Assembly: GCA_017990865.1 (NCBI GenBank)
Contig: JAGNNB010000235.1
Coordinates: forward strand, 1-5,451
Reading direction: 5' to 3'
DNA: 5,451 nt
From: Lysobacteraceae bacterium
GTDB taxonomy: Bacteria > Pseudomonadota > Gammaproteobacteria > Xanthomonadales > Xanthomonadaceae
The notes beneath the pieces are model-generated. The model worked only from the letters and a program-made list of their open reading frames with translations, was not told the origin of the DNA and ran no database searches. This document shows, piece after piece, positions 1 through 5,094 of this stretch. Both the position numbers and the translations under genes were made by a program. How positions within the stretch are numbered: the first letter of the stretch is position 1; every line of letters starts with the position of its first letter.

Positions 1-1146
1 GTGAACTTCCTTCACCACCAATTCCGGCAAGCGTTCGAGCGCGTAGCGCAGGTCGTCTTCTTTGCGCAGTTGCCAGGTCGGTACGTTATGCAGGATCGGC
101 TCTTCGCTCAGATAGAAGCGAATCATGTCCGGCACGTAGGGATAGACCGATTTGTCGTCGCCGACGCCGGTGCCCGGTGCATTCGCCAAGGTGACGCGTC
201 CGGCGCGGTAGGCACCGAACAGCCCCGGAATGCCGAGCATGGATTCGGGGCGGAACACGGTCGGATCGAGATAATCGTCGTTGATCCGCCGATAAATCAC
301 ATGTACGCGCTGCGGGCCGCGGGTGGTGCGGGCGTAGACGGTGTCGTCGCGCACGAACAGATCGGCGCCTTCCACCAATTCCACGCCCATCTGCTGCGCG
401 AGGAAGGCGTGTTCGAAATACGCCGAATTGGCCGCGCCCGGCGTCAGCACCGCCACCGTCGGATCGTCGATGCCCTCGGGCGCGGCTTCGCGCAGCGTGG
501 CGAGCAAGGCGTCCGGATAGCGTTCGACCGGCGCGATTTGCTGGCGCGCGAACAGTTCGGGAATCAGGCGGGCCATCATCCGCCGGTTTTCCAGCATGTA
601 CGACACGCCGGAGGGCACGCGCAAGTTGTCTTCCAGCACGTAGTACTCGCCGTCGCCGGCGCGCACCAAATCGATGCCGGAAATATGCGAGTACACGCCG
701 CCGGGCACGCGCAGACCGCGCATTTCGGCGCGATATTCCGCGTTGGCGAGCACTAAATCGGTCGGGATGCGGCCGTCGCGAAGAATATGCTGTTCGCCGT
801 AAACATCGCCCAGGAACAGGTTCAAGGCATGGACGCGTTGGCGCAGTCCGGCTTCCAGCATGCGCCATTCGGCCGCCGGCACGATCCGCGGCACCATGTC
901 GAAAGGAATCAGGCGTTCGTTGCCCGAGGCTTCGCCGTACACCGAAAAGGTGATGCCGACCCGGTGAAACGCGATCTCCGCTTCGCGGCGTTTGCTCTCG
1001 ATCGCGTCTTCGCGGGTGCCGCGCAGCCACTCGTCGAGCACACGGTAATGCGGCCGCGGCGCGCCGTCGGCGTCGTGCATTTCGTCGAAACGCGACGCGC
1101 CCCACGTCGCCGCCTGGCTTCGACTCTGCGTTGCGTCTGCCGTCAT
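1..1146 (-). CDS. Circularly permuted ATP-grasp family protein (DUF404/DUF407), C-terminus cut by window edge
   Basis: I translated this frame by hand: 382 codons are open from ATG at 1146 to the window edge, with no stop. Family-typical blocks are SGNERLIPFDMVPRIVP (about residues 74-90), the core GVYSHISGIDLVR followed by YYVLEDNLRVPSGVSYMLENR (about 150-188), VIYRRINDDYLDP (about 283-295) and ANAPGTGVGDDKSVYPYVPDM (about 321-341). It breaks off at LVVKEVH, just before where the family has a glycine-rich nucleotide loop. Members are usually near 470-490 residues, so about the last fifth is missing. The ATG is preceded by GGGGA with a 4-nt gap, and an in-frame TGA lies 13 codons upstream. 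ATP-grasp enzymes join a carboxylate to an amine, thiol or hydroxyl using ATP, but the substrate of this subfamily is not well defined. It often lies with an alpha-E protein and a transglutaminase-like protein, which would be to the left of this window. Family assignment is firm; a link to the peptides is unproven. Confidence 0.93.
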   Translation of the reverse strand, partial: MTADATQSRSQAATWGASRFDEMHDADGAPRPHYRVLDEWLRGTREDAIESKRREAEIAFHRVGITFSVYGEASGNERLIPFDMVPRIVPAAEWRMLEAGLRQRVHALNLFLGDVYGEQHILRDGRIPTDLVLANAEYRAEMRGLRVPGGVYSHISGIDLVRAGDGEYYVLEDNLRVPSGVSYMLENRRMMARLIPELFARQQIAPVERYPDALLATLREAAPEGIDDPTVAVLTPGAANSAYFEHAFLAQQMGVELVEGADLFVRDDTVYARTTRGPQRVHVIYRRINDDYLDPTVFRPESMLGIPGLFGAYRAGRVTLANAPGTGVGDDKSVYPYVPDMIRFYLSEEPILHNVPTWQLRKEDDLRYALERLPELVVKEVH

Positions 1147-1290
1147 GCGGTCCCCGGTGCCGTGTGCGAATCGTCGGACCGATCAATAGCATGCTCGGGC
1201 CGGCTTGCCTAGATGTTGCGGTGCATCATCCGGGCAAAGACGCGGTGGTTCCGCCGGCGAGGGGGCCGACGCCGGGCCGGCCGCAGCGCA
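1147..1290. other. Intergenic gap between the transporter and the ATP-grasp gene
   Basis: These 144 nt separate the transporter stop from the ATP-grasp start. The part next to the transporter is very GC-rich, with short GGCCGGC-type palindromes (around 1264-1284), but no clean hairpin plus T-run is visible, so I do not call a terminator. No clear -35/-10 pair is visible before the ATP-grasp ATG. Whether the two genes share a transcript cannot be decided from the sequence. Confidence 0.5.
1151..1155 (-). promoter_or_regulatory. Probable ribosome binding site of the ATP-grasp gene
   Basis: The minus strand reads GGGGA followed by 4 nt (CCGC) and the ATG at 1146. The match to the Shine-Dalgarno core is partial and the spacing a little short, but it supports ATG 1146 as the start. 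Confidence 0.4.
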
Positions 1291-3429
1291 TCAGGCCACG
1301 GACACTTTCGGCCGGGATTGCGAGGGCGGCGGTGCGCCCAGGATCGCCGAGGGACGATATTCGCCGCAGATGCGACCCTCGGCCATCACCAACACGCGAT
1401 CGGCGCTGGCGATGGTGTCCGGCCGGTGTGCGATCACGATTTTGGTCAAGCGCAGCGCTTTGATCGCCGCATTGACCGCATGCTCGGCGTCCATGTCGAG
1501 ATGGCTGGTCGCCTCGTCGAGGAACAGCAGGCTCGGGCGTTTGAACAGCGCCCGGGCGAGGATGATCCGCTGCTTCTGCCCGCCGGATAGCGCCGAACCC
1601 ATATCGCCGATCAGGCTTTGATAGCCCATCGGCATGCGCACGATCTCGTCGTGGATGCAGGCGGCCATCGCCGCCGCCTCGATATCGACGGGATCGGCGG
1701 CTTCGCTGCCGAAGGCGATGTTTTCGGCGATGGTGCCGGCGAACACTTGGTCGTCCTGCATCACCGCGGCCACCGCGCGCCGATAACGACGCAAACCGAT
1801 GTCGCGAATCGTGCGGCCATCGACCGAAATCTCGCCCGCCTGTGGTTCCAGCAATCCCAGCATCAACTTCATCAGCGTGGTCTTGCCGCAACCGGAAGGG
1901 CCGGCGAGGGCGATGGTTTCGCCGGGCGCGACCACCAGATCGCAGCAGTCGATCACCCACGGGTCGGAATCGCTGAAGCGGTAACGCAGTCCGCGCGCTT
2001 CCAGTCCGAGCGGACGGTGCTGCGGCAAATCGGGGCTGTCGCTGCCGCCCGCGTCCTCGGGCTCGGTCAGCACGATGTCGGCCAAGCGTTCCGCCTGCAC
2101 GCGCAGCGTGCGGAACGAAATCCAGGTATCGATCAAGCGGCTCACACCGCCGGTGAACATCTCTTTGTACGCCAGATACGCGACCAGCATACCGGCGCTC
2201 ATGCGGCCGTCGATCACCAGCGTCGCCGCCATTCCCACCACCAGCACGCGCTCCACGCCGAACAGCGTTTGATTGGCCATGCCGAGTTTCAGCGCGAAAC
2301 GCTGGATCTCCAGACCGAGATTCGTGGTGTCCGCCATCAGCGTATCGAAGGTCGCGCGACGCATCGACTCCGCGGCGTTGAGTTTCAACGCCTGGATGCC
2401 GCGGATCGATTCCAGCAGATGCGTATTCTGCTTCGCCGCGGCCGTGAGCTGCTGCTCGGAGAGACGCTTGAGCGTGGGGAACGTCGCCCAACGCAGCGCC
2501 AGATACCCCGCGAGCGCGAGCACACTCACCAACAACAGCTTCGCGCTGTACGAGGCCATGATCGCGAGCGCGATCGCTACCATCAAACCGTCGAGGATCG
2601 CCTCAATGAAACTCGAGCTGATGGTGTTCTGAATGGCGTGCACCGACTCCATCCGCGACACCACATCGCCGAGGTGGCGCTTCTGGAAATAATCCATCGG
2701 CAGCCGCACCAAATGCGCCAGGATGCTGCCGAACCACTGCAGCCCCACGCGCGCGGACAGGTAGGCCAGGCACCAACTGCGCAGCCAACCGATCGCGGCG
2801 CTGATCAACATCGACAGCACGAACCCCGCGCTGAGCAGCCAGAGCAGCGGAATGTCCTGGGTGACGATGACATCGTCGAGCACCCATTGCATGTAGAACG
2901 GGGTCAGCAAACCGAACATCTGCAGAATCAACGACAGGGACAGAATCTGCGCCCCGGAACGCTTCAAACCGACCACTTGCCCGACCAGATGCCGCAACGA
3001 AATGCCGCCGTCGAGTTCGCGCTTGCGGAACGTTGTCGTCGGCGAAAGCTCCAGCGCGACGCCGGTGAAATGCACGGACGCCTCGCTCATGCGCATGCTG
3101 CGCACGCCCGTCGCGGGGTCATGGATGGTGATTTCGCGCGCCGTCGCCTTCGCCAGCACCACGAAATGATCCATATCCCAATGCAGGATGGCGGGCATCT
3201 GCAACTGCGGCAATTCCTCCAGTTCGATCCGCAGCGCGCGGCATTGCATGCCCGCGGCTTGCGCATCGTCGATCAGATCGGCCAGCGTCGCGCCGCGCAT
3301 CGACGAGGGAAATTCGCGCTGCAGCTCGAACGCGTCCATCTGGCGACCGTGGTAGTCCAACACCATCGCCAAACAGATGTGGCCGCATTGCGCGGCTTCG
3401 GTTTGCAGCAGACTTTTCAGTTTGGGCAT
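1291..3429 (-). CDS. Peptidase-containing ABC transporter, CvaB/RaxB class (C39 peptidase + membrane domain + ATPase)
   Basis: A complete 712-residue protein that should cut leader peptides on the cytoplasmic side and export the cargo through the inner membrane. Numbering is from ATG 3429. The C39 protease domain fills about residues 1-125, with Cys15 in QTEAAQCG, His88 in HWDMDHFVVL and Asp104 in HDPATG as the triad. Six hydrophobic segments lie near 159-184, 193-216, 272-296, 298-314, 388-408 and 410-425. The ATPase has Walker A GPSGCGKTT (510-518), Q-loop Gln558, signature LSGGQ (614-618), Walker B LLFLDE (634-639), D-loop SHLD and H-loop His668, all intact. The text around HWDMDHFVVL is typical of Gram-negative colicin V-type exporters. 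The open frame continues upstream to TTG 3492 (21 more residues, ending at the TGA of gene E). CvaB-like proteins often have a longer N-terminus, so that start is possible, but neither has a clear ribosome binding site. It follows five genes with C39-type leaders; these are its likely substrates. No HlyD-like partner lies in the window. Confidence 0.96.
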   Translation of the reverse strand: MPKLKSLLQTEAAQCGHICLAMVLDYHGRQMDAFELQREFPSSMRGATLADLIDDAQAAGMQCRALRIELEELPQLQMPAILHWDMDHFVVLAKATAREITIHDPATGVRSMRMSEASVHFTGVALELSPTTTFRKRELDGGISLRHLVGQVVGLKRSGAQILSLSLILQMFGLLTPFYMQWVLDDVIVTQDIPLLWLLSAGFVLSMLISAAIGWLRSWCLAYLSARVGLQWFGSILAHLVRLPMDYFQKRHLGDVVSRMESVHAIQNTISSSFIEAILDGLMVAIALAIMASYSAKLLLVSVLALAGYLALRWATFPTLKRLSEQQLTAAAKQNTHLLESIRGIQALKLNAAESMRRATFDTLMADTTNLGLEIQRFALKLGMANQTLFGVERVLVVGMAATLVIDGRMSAGMLVAYLAYKEMFTGGVSRLIDTWISFRTLRVQAERLADIVLTEPEDAGGSDSPDLPQHRPLGLEARGLRYRFSDSDPWVIDCCDLVVAPGETIALAGPSGCGKTTLMKLMLGLLEPQAGEISVDGRTIRDIGLRRYRRAVAAVMQDDQVFAGTIAENIAFGSEAADPVDIEAAAMAACIHDEIVRMPMGYQSLIGDMGSALSGGQKQRIILARALFKRPSLLFLDEATSHLDMDAEHAVNAAIKALRLTKIVIAHRPDTIASADRVLVMAEGRICGEYRPSAILGAPPPSQSRPKVSVA

Positions 3430-3492
3430 CGTGTTCGCGCCGAATCGCTGCAAGTTAAAAGTAAATGGGCTGCGCGCACATTGGATCGGCAA

Positions 3493-3514
3493 TGAGCGCC
3501 GTCCATGGCGCTCA
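3493..3514 (-). other. Stem-loop between gene E and the transporter
   Basis: A perfect 8-bp inverted repeat (TGAGCGCC / GGCGCTCA) with a 6-nt loop starts 8 nt after the stop of gene E, in the 93-nt gap before the transporter ATG. No T-run follows directly, so it is more likely a transcript-processing, stabilising or weak attenuating element than a full terminator. If the transporter is translated from TTG 3492, this hairpin abuts its start codon. Its core resembles the hairpin at 5435-5451. Confidence 0.55.
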
Positions 3515-3522
3515 CATCGCGA

Positions 3523-3804
3523 TCAAGGGCAATCCACATCGCCGATGAAAACATCGCGACGGGTGCCGGAACAATCGAGTGCGACGCTGGTGTCGGTCGC
3601 CGTTCCGCTATCGGCTTCGACCGTCGTCTCGGCCGTAGGATTGCTGGTGTCGTCGATCGGGAAGGTGACGTCGTTCGTCGGCGAGGTTTCCGGAACGCCT
3701 TCGGGATCGCCGGTGAACGTGTCGCGCCCCGAGGCGCCGTGGACGGAACGGACTTCTTCCACGGCGAGGACGCGGCCGAGAACGCGCTTTTCTTCGTTGT
3801 GCAT
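3523..3804 (-). CDS. Gene E: double-glycine-type leader peptide precursor, two-cysteine variant
   Basis: A 93-residue protein with the shared leader (24 residues, RVLGRVLAVEE core, ending VHGA) followed by a 69-residue acidic part. The leader form and the C39 transporter immediately downstream suggest cleavage after Gly-Ala and export. The cargo holds one unit of the family repeat (EADSGTATDTS, about 63-73) and differs from its paralogues in two cysteines, Cys78 and Cys92, close to the C-terminus, which could form a disulfide after export. It also contains a Pro/Thr/Asp stretch (about 33-60) and ends in DCP. The start is ATG 3804; upstream lies ACAGG about 9 nt away, the same word seen before gene D. 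The stop TGA is in the same frame as the transporter. The function of the released peptide (bacteriocin, signal, surface peptide) is unknown. Confidence 0.85.
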   Translation of the reverse strand: MHNEEKRVLGRVLAVEEVRSVHGASGRDTFTGDPEGVPETSPTNDVTFPIDDTSNPTAETTVEADSGTATDTSVALDCSGTRRDVFIGDVDCP

Positions 3805-3860
3805 GGTGAATCGCCTGTCGAGATGGATGGAGGTGCTGTGGTGCGAAACACGAAAAGGAC

Positions 3861-3921
3861 CGAACGACCGATCGCAGCGTGCGCCGGGGAGATTCGACGT
3901 ATGCCCGCGATCGGCCGTTCG
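3861..3921 (-). terminator. Long stem-loop after gene D, possible (partial) terminator
   Basis: The arms 3861-3875 and 3907-3921 pair as 8 bp (CCGATCGC / GCGATCGG), one A-C mismatch, then 6 bp (CGAACG / CGTTCG), around a 31-nt loop. It begins 6 nt past the TAA of gene D. In the transcribed direction it is followed directly by GTCCTTTTCGTGTTT, a broken T-rich tract. This fits a leaky terminator or attenuator that lowers expression of E and the transporter relative to A-D, or an RNA 3'-end protector. The long loop makes a strong terminator less likely. Confidence 0.42.
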
Positions 3922-3927
3922 AGCCGT

Positions 3928-4131
3928 TTAGGGCGAGATCACGATGTCGATAATCGTGCTGGTCGCGTCCGCGGTGGTGCCGGAGTCCAGCGTCGGCGTC
4001 GTGTCCGGATTGCCGTTGACGTCGATCCGCGTATCCGCGCGTACCGATGTGGGCTTCGCGCCCGCGACGGCGTTGGTTTCTTCCACGGCCAAAACGCGGC
4101 CGAGCACGCGGTTGTCGTTCGTATCGTTCAT
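3928..4131 (-). CDS. Gene D: short double-glycine-type leader peptide precursor
   Basis: A 67-residue protein. The 25-residue leader has the RVLGRVLAVEE core and ends in AVAGA, with one extra residue near the N-terminus compared with the other four. The predicted 42-residue cargo is acidic and Thr/Asp-rich. It has one repeat unit (LDSGTTADAT, about 48-57) and then a hydrophobic Ile/Val tail ending IVISP. ATG 4131 is preceded by AGGAAA with a 7-nt gap (4139-4144), a fair ribosome binding site. It lies 79 nt after gene C and 123 nt before gene E in the same direction. By the leader, it is an expected substrate of the C39 transporter. I do not recognise the cargo and it has no cysteine, so it is not a classical disulfide-bonded class II bacteriocin. 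Confidence 0.85.
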   Translation of the reverse strand: MNDTNDNRVLGRVLAVEETNAVAGAKPTSVRADTRIDVNGNPDTTPTLDSGTTADATSTIIDIVISP

Positions 4132-4138
4132 GCGAGTG

Positions 4139-4144
4139 TTTCCT
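4139..4144 (-). promoter_or_regulatory. Ribosome binding site of gene D
   Basis: The minus strand reads AGGAAA, then 7 nt, then ATG 4131. This is the second-best Shine-Dalgarno match in the peptide cluster after that of gene A and supports the chosen start. Confidence 0.5.
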
Positions 4145-4181
4145 GTCGTTGCTCTTGGAGGTTGAAAGAGGTGGGACGTCG

Positions 4182-4210
4182 TATCCGCGGAAAGCTAAGG
4201 CCGCGGGATA
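4182..4210 (-). other. Stem-loop directly after gene C
   Basis: CCGCGG at 4185-4190 pairs with CCGCGG at 4201-4206 around a 10-nt loop, and TAT/ATA extends the stem past a single bulged G. The structure begins at the base next to the TGA of gene C. A run of T is not present downstream (CGACGTCCCACC follows), so it is a transcript hairpin of unknown role rather than a clear terminator. Confidence 0.45.
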
Positions 4211-4363
4211 TCAGGGTTGCGGGTCGTCGAACCAGCGGATGCTGTCGCTCTCCACCGTCGTCATGTTGTCGACCAGCGGATGGGTCGGTCTCGCTCCCGA
4301 AACGTTCAAGACTTCTTCGACGGCGAGGACACGTCCGAGCACGCGGTTGTTTTCGTTGTTCAT
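4211..4363 (-). CDS. Gene C: shortest double-glycine-type leader peptide precursor, lacking the repeat
   Basis: A 50-residue protein: a 24-residue leader (NNENNRVLGRVLAVEEV then LNVSGA) and a predicted cargo of only 26 residues. The cargo has none of the DSG-Thr repeats of its relatives, but contains SDSIRWFDD and ends in PQP, echoing the FDILQQP end of gene A. The upstream region is a diverged duplicate of that before gene B, so C probably arose as a copy of the same unit with the repeat block lost or never gained. Two ATGs stand together (4366 and 4363); I chose 4363 because it aligns with the other leaders, and the alternative adds one Met. The upstream CGAGAAC is a weak ribosome binding site also present before B. 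Expected to be cut after Gly-Ala and exported. Confidence 0.85.
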   Translation of the reverse strand: MNNENNRVLGRVLAVEEVLNVSGARPTHPLVDNMTTVESDSIRWFDDPQP

Positions 4364-4381
4364 CATAAGTTCTCGAAAAAA

Positions 4382-4500
4382 GAGGTTGATTCGAAGCCGA
4401 GCGTTCTTCGCCCGTCTTCGGCCCGTGCGCTCGTCGGAACGCGCGCGCCGAAAACGACGGTCGGGGCGTCGATACACGACGGAGGAGTCCGTCGTGCCAC
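4382..4500. repeat. Duplicated intergenic segment, copy upstream of gene C
   Basis: This 119-nt stretch aligns without gaps to 4933-5051; by hand count about 100 of 119 positions match. Both copies end about 20 nt upstream of the start codon of their gene (C or B) and contain a hairpin at the far end. This shows that gene and upstream region were duplicated together. Confidence 0.85.
4475..4496 (-). other. Stem-loop in the duplicated segment before gene C
   Basis: A perfect 9-bp inverted repeat (CACGACGGA / TCCGTCGTG) with a 4-nt loop. The matching place in the other duplicate (5020-5053) also forms a hairpin, though its inner bases have changed, so folding ability is kept while the sequence has drifted. 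In the transcribed direction GTCGTTTTCGG follows about 12 nt later. The role is unknown. Confidence 0.55.
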
Positions 4501-4536
4501 ATGACGTGAATGGATCGTGCATGGCTGCTCCGCTCT

Positions 4537-4614
4537 AAAAAAATCACGTCCTTATGCGTGCAGCGGGTTTCGATTCCGCACGCGGTCGCGATCTGATTCG
4601 CGTGCGGAATCGAA
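4537..4614 (-). terminator. 16-bp hairpin after gene B with a distal T7 tract
   Basis: TTCGATTCCGCACGCG (4569-4584) pairs perfectly with 4599-4614 around a 14-nt loop, starting 9 nt past the TGA of gene B. It is the longest perfect stem in the window. A run of seven T (transcribed direction, 4543-4537) follows 25 nt later and is itself preceded by a weak 4-bp hairpin (CACG/CGTG). The distance from the strong stem to the T-run is too long for a standard intrinsic terminator. It could be a terminator pair, an attenuator, or a processing and stability element limiting read-through from A-B to C-E. Confidence 0.45.
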
Positions 4615-4623
4615 TCGCTCGCA

Positions 4624-4914
4624 TCAGAAAGCGCTCGGCGCGTCGCGTGCCACAGGGTTCGGGCTGGTGTCGGCGGCGGTACCGCTGTCGGACGTGGTGC
4701 CGCTATCGGCCGTCGTCCCGCTGTCGGCGGTGGTGCCGCTGTCGGATACCGTTCCGCTGTCGGAGGTGGTGCCGGTATCGCTGACGGTGCCGCTATCGTA
4801 GGAAGCGGTGGTGTCGGTGGTCGGTTCGGTCGGGAATTTCTTGGCGCCGGCGACGGCGCTCAGTTCTTCGACCGCGAGAATGCGTCCGAGGACGCGATTG
4901 TTTTCGTCATGCAT
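4624..4914 (-). CDS. Gene B: double-glycine-type leader peptide precursor with hexapeptide repeats
   Basis: A 96-residue protein. The leader (24 residues, HDENNRVLGRILAVEEL then SAVAGA) is followed by a 72-residue cargo dominated by a six-residue repeat of the form (T/V)(A/S)DSGT, about seven or eight units between residues 35 and 83. It ends in SPNPVARDAPSAF, the only member not ending in Pro. Asp, Ser, Gly and Thr make up nearly all of the repeat, giving an acidic, hydroxyl-rich and probably unstructured peptide. ATG 4914 is chosen because it aligns with the other leaders; the longer open frame upstream is the Arg-rich reading of the intergenic duplicate. The ribosome binding site is weak (GAGA 6 nt upstream). 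Leader and neighbourhood indicate C39 cleavage after Gly-Ala and export; the activity of the cargo is not recognised. Confidence 0.87.
   Translation of the reverse strand: MHDENNRVLGRILAVEELSAVAGAKKFPTEPTTDTTASYDSGTVSDTGTTSDSGTVSDSGTTADSGTTADSGTTSDSGTAADTSPNPVARDAPSAF
4667..4810. repeat. 18-bp tandem repeat in gene B (about 8 units)
   Basis: Units of the form CTGTCGGCGGTGGTGCCG (plus strand) follow one another in register, with the last one (4793-4810) degenerate. Each codes for six residues (DSGTTA type on the minus strand). The constant part CT(G/A)TCGG encodes Asp-Ser and its flank; most changes fall in the Thr/Val and Ala/Ser codons, so variation keeps the DSG core. Confidence 0.9.
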
Positions 4915-4932
4915 GATGGTTCTCGAAGTTGG

Positions 4933-5051
4933 GAGGTTGATTAGAAGCCGAGCATTCCTCGTTCGCCTTCGGCCCATGCGCTCGTCGGAACGCGTGCGCC
5001 GAAAACAACGGTCGGAGTGCCGATGCACGACGCAAGACGCCGTCGTGCATC
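4933..5051. repeat. Duplicated intergenic segment, copy upstream of gene B
   Basis: Partner of 4382-4500, gapless over 119 nt with about 100 matches by hand count. It covers most of the 180-nt gap between A and B. The motif TCAACCTC (minus strand, 4933-4940) sits 19-26 nt before the start of B, at the same distance before C, and slightly farther before D. Confidence 0.85.
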
Positions 5052-5053
5052 GG
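5020..5053 (-). other. 13-bp stem-loop between genes A and B
   Basis: CCGATGCACGACG (5020-5032) pairs perfectly with 5041-5053 around an 8-nt loop, 41 nt after the stop of gene A. In the transcribed direction CGTTGTTTTCGG follows about 9 nt later, an interrupted T-rich stretch. A smaller 6-bp stem (GGCGAT/ATCGCC, 5061-5066 with 5077-5082) lies closer to the stop. Could attenuate or process the A-to-B transcript. Confidence 0.5.
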
Positions 5054-5094
5054 AGCGAGCGGCGATCGCAGGGCAGATCGCCCACCGAGCGCAA

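Noticed and set aside
1..756. Plus-strand open frame of 251 codons at the window start
   Set aside because: Antisense to the ATP-grasp gene and rich in His, Arg and Gln; no family signal.
86..1192. Minus-strand open frame of 368 codons
   Set aside because: Arg- and Pro-rich with no domain; it is an off-frame reading of the ATP-grasp gene, whose true frame gives clear family motifs.
1226..2491. Minus-strand open frame of 421 codons
   Set aside because: Off-frame shadow of the transporter ATPase region; very rich in Arg and Gly, no motifs.
1618..3495. Plus-strand open frame of 625 codons
   Set aside because: Antisense to the transporter, rich in His, Gln and Arg with no recognisable fold; typical of GC-rich antisense frames.
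3505..4368. Plus-strand open frame of 287 codons
   Set aside because: Runs antisense through genes C, D and E and their gaps; Arg-rich with no motifs.
4930..4950. TCTAAT before gene B as a -10 promoter box
   Set aside because: No acceptable -35 element at the right distance, and the same place before C reads TCGAAT; too weak to call.
4915..5094. N-terminal extension of gene B (open frame upstream of ATG 4914)
   Set aside because: It is the translated intergenic duplicate, Arg-rich, and the same kind of extension appears before gene C; the leader alignment sets the start at 4914.
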